64,000 bases of DNA from Sciurus carolinensis (taxonomy: Eukaryota; Chordata; Mammalia; Rodentia; Sciuridae). The DNA lies in contig NC_062227.1 in the NCBI RefSeq assembly GCF_902686445.1, positions 30,744,777-30,808,776 on the forward strand, in the 5' to 3' direction. Positions 13,221 to 23,910 of this stretch are shown in pieces. Within the stretch, counting starts at the first letter, position 1. Each line of letters opens with the position of its first letter. The notes below the pieces were generated by a model that was not told the DNA's origin, made no database searches, and saw nothing but the letters and a program-made list of their open reading frames with translations. The position numbers were made by a program, and so were the translations under genes.

Positions 13221-14562
13221 AAAACCACAAATATGCTTTGAGAGGTAATCTGTACTGGCAAAGGGTTCAACCTGTAAGGACCCCACCCTGAAGAATGTGA
13301 AGGCAAGCAGGAATAGCTGGCACAGAGAAACCCCATGAAAGGCTGAAGAGAAGGGGAGTAGAAAAACCAGTGTGAGGGAGACCAAGGAGGAAGGGGACAA
13401 GCACGTATGGACTTGAGGCTGACCGGGAGATGACCACAGCAGAGCAGCCAGTGTGTGCAGAGCCTCAGGATTCCAGACCCTTTCTGATTTCTGCCAGTAA
13501 GAGCAGGCTGAGCTTGTAGGCCCATCCAATCCTCTGCAGGCTCTGGTAGCTGGGTTATGTATTCATCTCTTTCTCTGTATTCGCTGAGTGTCTGTTATGT
13601 GCCACGTGCTTCATCAGACATAGGACGCCTGCTCAGACTCATTACTGAGTCCTTTTCCTCTGCCCCACCCTGAGGTGTTTACATTCCCTAGGGTTTTTTT
13701 CCTTTCAACTGCCTTGGAACTCACTTTGGATGACGTTACCCAGCACCCAGACGTGCATAGCCCACTATCCATTGGCTGTCTCTCTGTCATCGTGGTCCAC
13801 AGAGAACACGATCTCAGGCCAACAGTTTCTAATTCAGCTTTTACTCCTCAAGCTCACCCTGCCATATCTCCCTGTCACCAGATCTAGACATTTGGGAATC
13901 ATCCCAGGCTTCTCTCTCTCTCTCCTGCAATCCATGGCCAACCCAAGCGACTGCCAGATGTGTTGTATCTGGGCCCAGGCAACATAGAGGCCCACGTGAG
14001 TTCATAGCTCTAGAAGGACTGAGCTTCATTATTGAGTAACCTAAGGCCTGCAGAAATTGGTAGACCTTTGAAGCAAACAAGTAAAGTGATAAGTAATTTA
14101 GAATCAATCTGTTCTTGAAATTCTGGCTACATTATTATGTTCCTGGCAAACACGTTTTAATTTGGTTCTTAATCTCCATGACAACAGGTGGTAACATACT
14201 CTAAGCATTTGGTGCTGTTTCCTATCCCTCTGGCCTGTGGAGAAATAAATCCTTCTATCTGTTATACGTGACATTTAAGTCCCACCTTCTAAGGTATAAT
14301 CGACTAAGCAGCTGCAAATCCAGATTAATGTTAAAAGTATAAACAAGGTCATATAAATATTACAGTATATCATCTTGACTTGTTAAATTGCTCCTGAGCA
14401 AAGCAGACTTTGTAAAATGGAAAAAAAAAAAAAGAATCCTTTTTGTGTATTGACTATTTCTGAAAGATGAAGACAACAGATCGAAATTATTATAATGATC
14501 GAAAACATACATATAGCTAGATCAAGTGCCTTTATGAAATCTCTTCTGTCATGGCAAGATTT
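13221..14562. other. Intergenic sequence, no gene seen
   Basis: Overlapping open frames at 13173-13529 (minus) and 13675-13987 (plus) have no recognisable domains and look like chance frames. A poly-A run is at 14419-14432. Nothing else is supported. Confidence 0.5.
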
Positions 14563-14565
14563 TTA

Positions 14566-14812
14566 TGCCCCAGTGCTAGGGATTGAACTCAGTGTCTCAT
14601 GTACACTAGGTAACTAAGTGCACCGCCACTGAACCACATCCCCAACCCTCCTGGTCAGATATTTTGCTTGTTTGTTTGTTTGGTTGGTTTTTGGTACCGG
14701 GGACAGAACCCACGGGTGCTCTACCATTGAGCTACATTCCCAGCCCTTTTTATTTTTATTTTGAGACAAGGTCTTCCTAAGTGGCCCCAACTGGCCTCAA
14801 ATTTGGCTAATT
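14566..14812 (-). repeat. Two inverted SINEs in tandem
   Basis: An ID at 14566-14648 ('cagtgctagggattgaactcag..gaaccacatccccaaccc') is followed by a truncated B1-dID at 14688-14812 ('ttggtaccggggacagaac..gacaaggtcttcc'). Confidence 0.83.
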
Positions 14813-14951
14813 AATTTTTGTGTGTGTATGTGTTTGATGTTTTATTTTTTATCATAATATTTCATGTTTAAATCTCTAAGTCTTTGATAAAATCTCTTTT
14901 ATTTGGAAAAAGACTCCAATAGTCTTTTGGTTACATAAGAATAAGGTCAGC

Positions 14952-15034
14952 AGGCTGGAGATGTAGCTCAGGGGGAGAGCATGTGGCTAGTATACACAAG
15001 GACCTGAGTGTGATCCCCAGCACCAAAAAAATTA
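14952..15034 (+). repeat. ID SINE
   Basis: 'aggctggagatgtagctcaggggg' to 'gtgtgatccccagcacc', followed by a short A-rich tail. Confidence 0.85.
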
Positions 15035-15719
15035 AAGTTAATAAAGAGGTGTGCAGTTAGTTTGCAGTGAGCCCCAGGTGAGGAAGCTAAAGACTTGAGC
15101 TCCCGGGAGGTTGACTGATGCTTTGGCTTCTCCTGACTGGGTGTAGGTGAGGAAGATGGGGGTGGGGATAAGAGGTGGGGGAAGGACCAGAGTTCCTGAG
15201 ACTGCAGAAAGAAAGTCATGAAGAAAACTCTGACTTGAGAGGATTCCTGTGTTGTGGCGTATGGTCTGGGGCCTGAGAGAGGTGGCGGTGTTGTAAACTG
15301 CTTCCTGTTCTGTTCAGGCTGGAGTCAGGCTCAGAGGCAGGCAGGCAGGAGTGGGCTGTGGGAGGGTGTCCTTGGGTACTGTGGCCTTCCTTCTTCCCCC
15401 GTGTCTGCCCAGAGTGGAGCATCATTTCCCAGAGAACACTGATCTAGGTGCAGTTCCCAGCCTGAGGGCAAATACCAACTGGGGAAGGGACTGTTCTTAG
15501 CATGCACAGGTAAGGATTTGAATGACTCTGATTTGAATATTGAAGGAAAAAGTGTGATACTGAAAGGAAGAAAAAAAACTAAGGGAAATTTGAGTTCCAG
15601 GTAAATTCATTAAAATGCAAAAAAAAAAAAAAAAGAAAAAAAGAAAAAAAAGGAAAAAGGATGCTATCTTGGAATTATTCTGAGATAGATAATATAAAAA
15701 TACCATGTGTTTTTCCTAA

Positions 15720-15938
15720 TTTTTTTTTTTTTTTTTTTTTGGTACCGGGGATTGAACCCAGGAGTGCTTAACCATTGAACCACATCCCCAGCTCTTTTTG
15801 CTATTTTACTTAGAGACAGGCTCTTGTTAAGTTGCTAAAGGTCTCACAAAATTGCTGAGGCTGGGTTTGATTTGTGATCCTCCTGCCTCAGCCTCCCAAA
15901 CTGCTGGGATTACAGGCATGTGCCACTGCGACCAGCTC
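15720..15938 (-). repeat. B1-dID SINE
   Basis: A T22 run, inverted ID ('ggtaccggggattgaaccc..cacatccccagctc'), and inverted B1 ending 'gctgggattacaggcatgtgccactgcgaccagct'. Complete, with few changes. Confidence 0.9.
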
Positions 15939-16439
15939 TTTTGTATTCTTTATCATTTTTATTTTTGACACTTTCCATGACTATGTAGAATGTTCTTTCT
16001 TCAAATTAAAAACTATTTGAGGAATGCTGTGATACAGTAATAATAATAATACATTACAGAATAGGAGCTCAAGCAACTATTAAAACAATTTCAAACATAA
16101 ATAATTTAAAATATCAAACCATAACAAGCTAGTCTAAATATACACAAATGTCTGAAAAGATTGGATTGAGAACTATTGTCTATGTTGTCAAATTTTACTT
16201 TAGATTGTAAGTTCACGATTCACTTAAATTATTGTCTTATAAAAGGATACTGTTTGCTGATTAGTAAAGTGCGTGTGTGTGTGTGTATGTGTGCGTATAA
16301 AACAAAATAAACTCTTTTCGTTGTACATGGTGGCTTTACATTGCATTAGGGCTCATTCTTCTGTGCTGATTATGCCGCTCTTTCTCCTCACAGCTAATCA
16401 CTAAATCTTATCCATTCTATCTCATTCATTCATTGAAAA

Positions 16440-17050
16440 AGTATGTAGGCTGTACACTAATGATCAAAGCAGCTGTGTTCACCATAGCCCTGAACTGGAA
16501 ACTTGGAAAACTATCTAAATGCCCTTCAGTGGGTTCAGCAGGTTGAACAAACTCTAATAATCCCTGCCATGGAATATGCTACTCATCAGCGTGAAGGACT
16601 GAAATATTGATACCCACAATATCTTGACTGAACCTCAAGGAAGTTATGCTGAGTGAGAAAAGCCAATCCCAGAGGCTACCTATGGCCATGATTTCATTTA
16701 TATAATATTTGTGAATTATCATAATTAGAGATGAAGAACAGAGCAGGGATTAGGGATGGAGGGATGGGTATGGCCCTAGAGAAGTAATCTAGGTAAGTCT
16801 TGTGGTGATGGTTTGAGTACCTTGATTGGGTGATAAATTTGCCCTGGATAAAATTATAGACACCCACACACATACATTTAATAATTGGTGAAATCTGAAT
16901 AATTATGGATTATAGCAGTGTCAGATTTAGTCTTGACATTGTACTATAATTGTATAAACTTAACATTGGAGATTAGGTGAAAGGCACACGGTACTTTCCT
17001 GTACATTTTTTGCAACCACAGTGAATCTATAATATTTTGAAACTTTTTTA
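16440..17050 (+). repeat. Ancient L1 3' end
   Basis: The order of blocks 'aactggaaactt..aaatgcccttcag', 'ggaatatgctactcat', 'gagaaaagccaat..ggctacc', 'gattaggtgaaaggcac' and 'ttttttgcaa' follows the non-coding 3' end of old mammalian L1 families. It is heavily diverged. Confidence 0.5.
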
Positions 17051-17063
17051 AAAAGTGCCTAGG

Positions 17064-17187
17064 CTGCTGGACACAGAGGTGCACACCTTTAATTCCAGCA
17101 ACTTGGGAGTCTAAGGCAGGAGAATTGGAATTTCAAAGCCAGCTTCAGTAACTTAGTGAGGCCCCAAGCGGATTCAATTCCAGGTAC

Positions 17188-17219
<32 letters not shown>
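17064..17219 (+). repeat. B1-dID SINE with most of the ID half deleted
   Basis: A B1 half ('ctggacacagaggtgcacacc') runs to 'gaggccccaagcg', then jumps straight to the ID 3' end 'gattcaattccaggtacc' and a 31-base A run. Confidence 0.82.
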
Positions 17220-17222
<3 letters not shown>

Positions 17223-17671
17223 TATCTAGGAATTATCTGTGTTATGCTGGGCATTGTCTTTCTCTTTGATTTCTTTTAAATTTCTCACCCTTTTAAAAAT
17301 CTTTATTACTGTCCTTTTTTAGGCTCTTCCCACCCCGCTCTGACTTGTTGCTCCTGCTTCAGATTTATCTTCCACTCTTCTTTCAAAGGGATCTTTTAAA
17401 TCAGTCCTTCTTAAACTCTACCATAATTTGAATCACCTGGGATCTTGTTAAAGTGCAGGTTTGTCTTGGAGCTCGAGATTCTGCAGTTCTAGCAAGTCCC
17501 TGGGTTATGATAATGCTACTGACCTTAGACCACACTTTGAGTAACAAAGATCTTAAGTATTTTTTTTTTTCGCTGTATACCCATACTTAAATTCTCTCAG
17601 TTGATTCACATTGTCCACAGAATAAATTTCAGTCAGAGTATGTAGTTCCTTGCTCAAAAGTTTCCAATGGT

Positions 17672-17896
17672 TCCCTGTTCTGGTTTGGATCTGGAATGTA
17701 ACCCCTGCGCCCCAAAGTTCATGTGTTATACAATATGGCAATAATGTTCAGAGGTGAAAACATTGTATTATGAGAACTCTGGTGGATTAATAATTTGAAT
17801 GGACTACCAGGTGGTAACTCTAGGCAGGCAGAGTATGGTTGAAGGAAGTAGGTCACTGGGAGCATGGCCTTGGGGACCATGTCTGTCCTGGCTCCT

Positions 17897-17987
<91 letters not shown>

Positions 17988-18001
17988 CTCTCTCCTCTCC
18001 T

Positions 18002-18036
<35 letters not shown>

Positions 18037-18222
18037 TCCCCACCTGGCTGTCTTGAGCTGAGCACCTTTCCTCTATCATGCCTCTCTGCCATGTTGGTTC
18101 TGCAATGGAGTTGACCAACCATGGACTAAGACCTCTGGAAGCATAAGCCAAAATAATTCTATTATTCTCTAAGTTGTTCTTGTCAGATGTTTTGGCCATG
18201 GCTACAGTAAGCTGACTAACAC
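17672..18222 (+). repeat. MaLR-type solo LTR with expanded CT tract
   Basis: Starts 'tgttctggtttggatctggaatgt', contains 'ggaagtaggtcactgggagcatggcc', and ends 'taagctgactaacaca', the MaLR LTR layout. Its CT-rich segment at 17893-18036 has grown to about 140 bp of CT/CCTCT. Long Arg-Glu or Ser-Leu open frames across it are artefacts of the repeat. Confidence 0.7.
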
Positions 18223-18746
18223 ATTCCCTGTCACCCTCAGAATAAAATCCAAAGGATTTACAAAACCCATCAAGTCCTCCCCTACTCTGAAACTCTCTGT
18301 TCTCATCTCTTATTATTCTTTCCTCTTCCACTTCAGCTCTAGCTTATCTGGCCTTACTGATGTTCATGGACTATGTCAGACATGCTCTTGTCATGGGCCC
18401 TTTGCACTGGATGATTCCTCTACCTGGAATGTTCTTCCTGCAGATATTCACATTCTTCTCTCCTTCAATTCCTTTTGTGCACAAATCACCTTCTCAGTGT
18501 GGCTTATCCAGTGAGGCTTATTTGGCTCCTTAAAACTGCAGCCTACTACCCAACTGCAGCTCATTCCTGATCTCCTTACTCGCTTAACTTTTCCATTTGC
18601 CATTAACTTACCACCTTAAGACATGCTCTGTGATTTATTTGTATACTATATCCATTGCTTATCACTTAGGTTTTTCTAAGGGACTCCAAAGTCTGTTTTG
18701 TTGTCTGATGAGTGTCAAGTGCCTGGAACAGCATTTGTCACATCAG

Positions 18747-18748
18747 GG

Positions 18749-18780
<32 letters not shown>

Positions 18781-18826
18781 GCGTGCGTACATGCATATGT
18801 GCGCGCATGTGTGTGTGTGTGTGTGT
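18747..18826 (+). repeat. Compound GT/GC dinucleotide repeat
   Basis: A (GT)n tract with GC and AT interruptions in the middle and a second pure GT block. Confidence 0.95.
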
Positions 18827-18895
18827 CATAAACAAAATTTCCTACCTGACCTTGGCCTATCTCTTCCCACTATCTTCCATTGTTTCTTTCCATAT

Positions 18896-19230
18896 ACGGA
18901 TGGTTCCTGACTTAAACGATGATCCAACTTAATGATTTTTTAAATTTGTAATGGTGTGAAAGCACAACCAGGCAAAAATTCTGGTTTTACTTTCAGTAAA
19001 CTTAAGTTATGTGATCTAGTCAATGTTTTATTATAAATATGTTTTGCTTTGTGTTAGGTGATGTCCAACGCTAGGCTAATGTTAAGTATTCTGAGCACAT
19101 TTAAGATAGACTAGGCTAAGTTATGGTGTTTGGTAGGTAGGGTGTATTAAATGCATTTTGACTTATGATGTTTTCAACTTATGATAGGTTTAATGACACA
19201 TAACCCACAAGTCAGGGAGCATCTGTACTT
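18896..19230 (+). repeat. Tigger-like non-autonomous DNA transposon
   Basis: The ends form an inverted repeat: 'gatggttcctgactta' on the left against the reverse complement of 'caagtcagggagcatc' on the right. The internal 'taggctaagttatggtgttt' and 'ttaaatgcattttgacttatgatg' fit the mariner/Tigger-derived elements of mammals. It has no transposase frame. Confidence 0.55.
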
Positions 19231-19669
19231 GGTCCTCCAGATGTCCTGAACTGCTAACAGTTGCATGGCTGCTCTGTGGTTTATTTTCTCTCCATGATAA
19301 ACATTGCTCCTTCCAGGTCTTCCTCTGACTTGTCACTTGTCCCTTAGTGTTCAGATTGTATTTGCCTTCTCTGGACATTGTTGCCAGTGCTAGAATTCAC
19401 TGTTTATTGCACCATTCTACCTGTGTAGCCTCCATTATTACCCTTACCTTCCTTTACTTCAATAGTTTATTTTCCCATTGAGTCAGTCAGGGTCTGCACA
19501 GGAAGTAGGAAGTACACTCAGACAAATGTATGCAAATAATTTTATGATGGGACTATTTTCAGAAGTGGATATGGTTAAGATATTAGTTATTGGATACAGG
19601 AGCCCAGTGAGTGCTGGAGTCCTGGATGAGAGAATCACAATGGTAGAGGGACAGTCAGTGCTGCCACAC

Positions 19670-20154
19670 TGTCGCGTCCCCTCTGCCCGCAGAGAGAGAC
19701 ACGGCAAACGTCTGAAGCTTTGGAAGTTTATTGTGCACAGTTTCTTTCCTACGCTTCTCTTACCCCTAGCTTCTGCGCACTCTCAGCTTCCCTTTTCCCA
19801 GCTCCTTCCACTCCTGCGTACTCCCTCCTTCCAGTTCCGCTCCCGCTGCTGCTGCCGCGGCCGCCGTCGCCGCCGTCGCCGCAGCTTCTTCCGTCCCTTC
19901 CTCAGCTTCTTCCTCCTACTCTCCCACCCACCAGGCTTATATACACTTCAACCAATCAGGGGAGAGTACACGAGATAAACGCGGACAGCTGCAGGCACAG
20001 GATGGGTACACGAGGGGGGCATGCTCTAATCACATCGTTAACTAGCCAATCATTGGAATTCGCTGGTTGTTTACTGTATAGCTGGCCGCTTTTGGCTCAG
20101 CGTCAGGCGCCATCTTGACCATGTCTAAGGCTGGGGGCTCTAGAAACCCCGACA
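19670..20154 (-). repeat. Provirus A 3' LTR
   Basis: A 485-bp LTR beginning TGTCGGGG and ending CGCGACA on the minus strand. It contains a TATATAAG box, an AATAAA poly-A signal near the U5 end and a GC-rich trinucleotide tract. The inverted CCAAT pair 'ccaatcattgg' lies in U3. Confidence 0.95.
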
Positions 20155-20169
20155 GATCCCCCTTCTTTA
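20155..20169 (-). promoter_or_regulatory. Polypurine tract, provirus A
   Basis: The minus strand reads AAAGAAGGGGGATC directly before the 3' LTR TGTC, the plus-strand DNA primer position. Confidence 0.8.
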
Positions 20170-20179
20170 ATATTAAACT

Positions 20180-20325
20180 AAGGCTCGGGACCGTGTCTGT
20201 CTTAGGCTGAGTGGTCAGCATATGTCCTTACCCGTCATCAGAGCCTGCAGAGCATGCTGCAGCTCCTGTCTTAGGTCGGTACACAGCCACCTCCTTCATT
20301 ACCCGTCTTTGACTACCGATCCAGC
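20180..20325 (-). promoter_or_regulatory. Constitutive transport element (CTE), provirus A
   Basis: On the minus strand the motif pair GACGGGTAA (20307-20299) ... CCTAAGACAG (20275-20266) is repeated as GACGGGTAA (20236-20228) ... CCTAAGACAG (20206-20197). This is the two-fold symmetric loop pattern of type D retrovirus CTEs, which bind the export factor NXF1/TAP and let unspliced RNA leave the nucleus. It sits just before the polypurine tract and 3' LTR, as expected. Confidence 0.85.
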
Positions 20326-20379
20326 ATCAGGAGCCATACTAATGGGGGGCTGTCGGCCTTTAGGGCGGTCATGGCCTGA

Positions 20380-20925
20380 TGAAAAATAATTTGATCTCTC
20401 TATTGGCTAGCTTGCAGATGCATGCCAAAACAAATGAAGAGAAGAAGGCCAAGGCAGAGGAGTACCACCATAGTTCCTAAGCTTGCCCACTGTTTGACAA
20501 ATCTATAAACAGAAGAGGAACCTTATAGCCATATTAAATACAGAAACAATATACATCCCAATGGAGTTACAATACGGGTAACACAAAACAGCTCTCAGGG
20601 AATAAACGCATCCCAGTCCCAAAAGTTCTTGCAAGGTATCCACTTGTTCTTATAATGAGTCCATTCTCTGATAGAGTCTCTATGGTCTGTAAGGCTGCAA
20701 CTGCATTCTCGGCCGAATGATCGTTGTTGTGGTTGTGTCAATGCTGCTACTGCAAGGACTGTGGTGGCAGTGATCACGGCTGTTGCAATGTCAAAGCCTC
20801 TTCTGTTTTTTGATAATAGCACTGACAATTCTGTATCTGCAACAGAAACTAGGACTGGTAGGAAGATAGAAATGTGCAAATTGCACAGGTGGCAAAAGAA
20901 CCATTCCAGTATTGTGAGAGATAGG
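20380..20925 (-). pseudogene. env: Provirus A env remnant (TM subunit only)
   Basis: One minus-strand frame carries a basic KNRR cleavage-like site followed by a hydrophobic, Ala/Thr/Val-rich fusion-peptide-like segment (ATAVITATTVLAVAAL), then an ectodomain piece. After in-frame TGA and TAA stops the same frame continues with a membrane-spanning segment (MVVLLCLGLLLFICFG) at about 20410-20475 and a short tail. No surface subunit is recognisable between this and pol. The class resembles betaretroviral/HERV-K-type TM rather than the type-D TM of provirus B. Confidence 0.65.
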
Positions 20926-21267
20926 ACACAGTTAGTGAACAGTTAAGAGGTATTATTAGAAATGTTAGTTGGTAGAAACATAGAAAAGAGGAAATACACA
21001 AGCTGACGTAGGAGAAAAAGCAATATCATAGCTAGGGTCAGCAGAACGAGTTGCTCTACTCTGGGTCTGATTTGTAGTATGATTCCAATGGCAAAGTGCA
21101 GAATTTCTCCTGTTAAAGCAAAGAAAGGCTAGAAATATCCTTGTCACCAAAAACAGCACGACCTGAAAAATCATCAGTAGAATTGACAGACTTGTAGAGA
21201 AATTGGTGAAAAGCAAGAAAAGGAAGGATAAAAAATATGTTAGCCAGAAATGAAAAATATGGCCAGG

Positions 21268-23910
21268 CTAACAATGGCCCATAGGTTCCGGGTTTGCCTT
21301 TCCGTCTGAGTTTTCGTTATTGGAGGAAGGCTCAGACTCGCCATTGTGAGGAGGAGCAGCATCATTTGCATGCTGTAAAACTCTGATTAGCCTTTCTGGA
21401 ATCCAGACTGGAGTCTGTTGATCCTGTGGGAAAATACAAACAGACCCTCGGACCCAACGAAGGACTGGATCCGGTCCTTTCCAACAACCTGTCAGGATAT
21501 CTTCCCATTTTGCCCATACTTGAGGAGTATTATGGGGATTATAATGTCGATCAGCTGCAGAATGGCCGTCCCTATCCAGAGTTAAGAAATTTAGAATGAA
21601 AAGAACTAAATTAAGTTTATCTTTAGGAGACTTGTAGGAGGCTCCTATTCCCCCTTTTTGTTTATTTAGACAATTTTTTAAAGTAAGATGTGCTCTTTCC
21701 ACAATGCCCTGTCCCTGAGGATTATAGGGGATGCCAGTGACTGATTGGATGTTAAATGTTTGTAAAAACAACTGGAAGCTTTTGGAAGTATAAGCAGGAC
21801 CATTATCTGTTTTAATAACTTTAGGTATGCCCCAGCCAGCAAATGCTTGTAGGCAGTGTTGAATGACATCTTTTACCTTTTCTCCAGAATGAGCAGAAGC
21901 CATAATGACTCCTGAAACAGTGTCTACTGACACATGTACATACTTAACAGTACCAAATTCAAAAATATGGGTTACATCCATCTGCCAAATATGGCCAGGC
22001 AGCAGTCCCCTAGGGTTAACTCCAAAGGATTGTACTGGGATTAAAGGAGCACAATGTTGACAATTTTTTACTATTTGTCGAGCCATACATTTAGATATAG
22101 GAAATTTTCTGCTCAAAGTAGTGGAATTTACATGAAATTTTTCATGAAAGAGTTTTGCCTGTTCCTCCATGGAAAAAACAAAAATTGATTTGGTGGCCAT
22201 ATCTACCAAGTCATTAGCATTGGCCAAAGGTCCTGGTAAATTAGAATGAGCTCTAATATGTCCTACATAGAATAGATGTTTACACTGTAGGATAAGGTTT
22301 TGTAGCGTAGTAAAATAAGAAGCTACAGTGGACATAGAAGAAATATGGGGTACTGTTTCAAGAACCTGTAAAGCGTTAACGATATATAAGCTATCAGATA
22401 GAAGATTGAATGGCTGATTATCTGCTAATTTAAAAGCTAATATTACAGCTGCAAGTTCAATAACCTGTGCGGAGTTGGGTGGAACTATTATGGTGTGAAG
22501 TTGTTTACCGATAAGTACTGCACCTACTCCATTTTTGGAGCCATCAGTAAAAATGGTTACACAGTCTTTAAGAGGCTGGACACTAGTCACTTTTGGAAAA
22601 ACTATGGGAGTATTTTTACAGAATTGAATCCAGGGATGTTGGGGATAATGGTTATCGAACTGAGCTGAAGTGGAACAATATAATACTGACCAATCATCAT
22701 CATTATTAATTAGCCATTTAATTTGCTGAGTGGAATAAGGAGTTATAATAATAGACGGATGGATTCCAAAAACAGTAATGCAAGATTCTATTCCCTTGAA
22801 TATTACCTGAGCAATAGCTTGGGGATATGATTGCAATGTTTTAGCCGGAGAGCTAGGGAGATTTATACTTTGCAGAGGTCCTCCTTGCCAAACTATGCCA
22901 AAAGGGGTATGCTTCTCTGAGATTATGATTAAACTTAATGGTTGAGTAGGATCACAACGATCAACGTAACACTGCTGAAGTCTATTCTCTACTAGCTGTA
23001 AGGATATCCGTGCTTCGGGAGTAAGTTTCCTAGGGGAATTCAAATCAGGATTACCTTTTAATATATCGAATAAAGGTTTTAATTCCCCTGTAGATAATTT
23101 TAAATAGGATCTGATCCAGTTAATGTCACCTAAGAGTTTCTGAAAATCGTTCAAGGTATTCAATTGATCTGTCCTGATGGTCAACCTTATTGGTCTGACT
23201 GTAGTAGCAGTGAGCCTTGTACCCAGATATTCTTGGATCTCCTCTAATTGTAATTTTTCAGGGGCTATCATTAGTCCTCTCTTTTCTAATGCTTGAGTTA
23301 TAAATTGTAATGCTTCTAACAAAACTTCTTTTTCTGGATGGCAAATAAGTATGTCGTCCATATAGTGATAAATCAACAATCTCTTAAACTTTTGTCTAGT
23401 AGTTGTTAACGCTTTATCTACGTATATTTGACATATAGTAGGACTGTTAGCCATACCTTGAGGCAACACAGTCCATTCGAATCTCTGGTCAGGCTGAGTG
23501 TGATTAAGAGAGGGCAAAGTAAAGGCAAATCTCCAACAATCATTTTTGTGCAAGGGTATAGAGAAAAAGCAATCTTTTAAATCCAGAATAATAGTAGGCC
23601 AATTTTTTGGTAGTGCAGTAACAAGAGGGAGTCCACATTGGACGGGTCCCATAGGGTACATTTGTTCGTTTATGGCTCTTAAATCATGTAATAACCTCCA
23701 TTTTCCTGATTTTTTCTTTGTTAAGAATATTGGAGTATTCCAAGGAGAGGTAGAATGTTGTAAATGACCTGCTTGTACCTGCTCTTGTACTAACTTATGA
23801 GCTGCCTCTAGCTTTTCTTTTGTTAGGGGCCACTGTGGAATCCAGCGAGGCTTATCATCTTTCCATATTATAGGGATTGATGGCTTATCAGTGGCCCCTA
23901 GGAAAAACCC
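21268..23910 (-). CDS. pol: Provirus A Pol: reverse transcriptase, RNase H, integrase
   Basis: The frame is open from the pro-pol shift site to the stop at 21268, about 880 codons, the usual size for betaretroviral Pol. An internal ATG at 23661 is not the natural start. Reverse transcriptase: LPQGMANSP and the catalytic YMDD (codons 23364-23353). RNase H: FTDGSKNG, ELAAV and LLSDSLYIV. Integrase: an HHCC zinc domain (HEKFH..CQHC), then the DDE residues in IWQMDVTHI, IKTDNGPAY and GIVERAH, and a basic C-terminal domain. All catalytic residues I can check are present and there is no stop, so this is the best preserved part of the provirus. Confidence 0.92.
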   Translation of the reverse strand, partial: GFFLGATDKPSIPIIWKDDKPRWIPQWPLTKEKLEAAHKLVQEQVQAGHLQHSTSPWNTPIFLTKKKSGKWRLLHDLRAINEQMYPMGPVQCGLPLVTALPKNWPTIILDLKDCFFSIPLHKNDCWRFAFTLPSLNHTQPDQRFEWTVLPQGMANSPTICQIYVDKALTTTRQKFKRLLIYHYMDDILICHPEKEVLLEALQFITQALEKRGLMIAPEKLQLEEIQEYLGTRLTATTVRPIRLTIRTDQLNTLNDFQKLLGDINWIRSYLKLSTGELKPLFDILKGNPDLNSPRKLTPEARISLQLVENRLQQCYVDRCDPTQPLSLIIISEKHTPFGIVWQGGPLQSINLPSSPAKTLQSYPQAIAQVIFKGIESCITVFGIHPSIIITPYSTQQIKWLINNDDDWSVLYCSTSAQFDNHYPQHPWIQFCKNTPIVFPKVTSVQPLKDCVTIFTDGSKNGVGAVLIGKQLHTIIVPPNSAQVIELAAVILAFKLADNQPFNLLSDSLYIVNALQVLETVPHISSMSTVASYFTTLQNLILQCKHLFYVGHIRAHSNLPGPLANANDLVDMATKSIFVFSMEEQAKLFHEKFHVNSTTLSRKFPISKCMARQIVKNCQHCAPLIPVQSFGVNPRGLLPGHIWQMDVTHIFEFGTVKYVHVSVDTVSGVIMASAHSGEKVKDVIQHCLQAFAGWGIPKVIKTDNGPAYTSKSFQLFLQTFNIQSVTGIPYNPQGQGIVERAHLTLKNCLNKQKGGIGASYKSPKDKLNLVLFILNFLTLDRDGHSAADRHYNPHNTPQVWAKWEDILTGCWKGPDPVLRWVRGSVCIFPQDQQTPVWIPERLIRVLQHANDAAPPHNGESEPSSNNENSDGKANPEPMGHC

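Noticed and set aside
13173..13529. Two overlapping minus-strand frames over 100 codons
   Set aside because: Different frames of the same unique sequence, no domain, no splice or promoter context.
17804..18331. Long Arg/Glu-rich and Ser/Leu-rich open frames on both strands
   Set aside because: They are read-through of the CT microsatellite inside a MaLR LTR and have no start context or homology.
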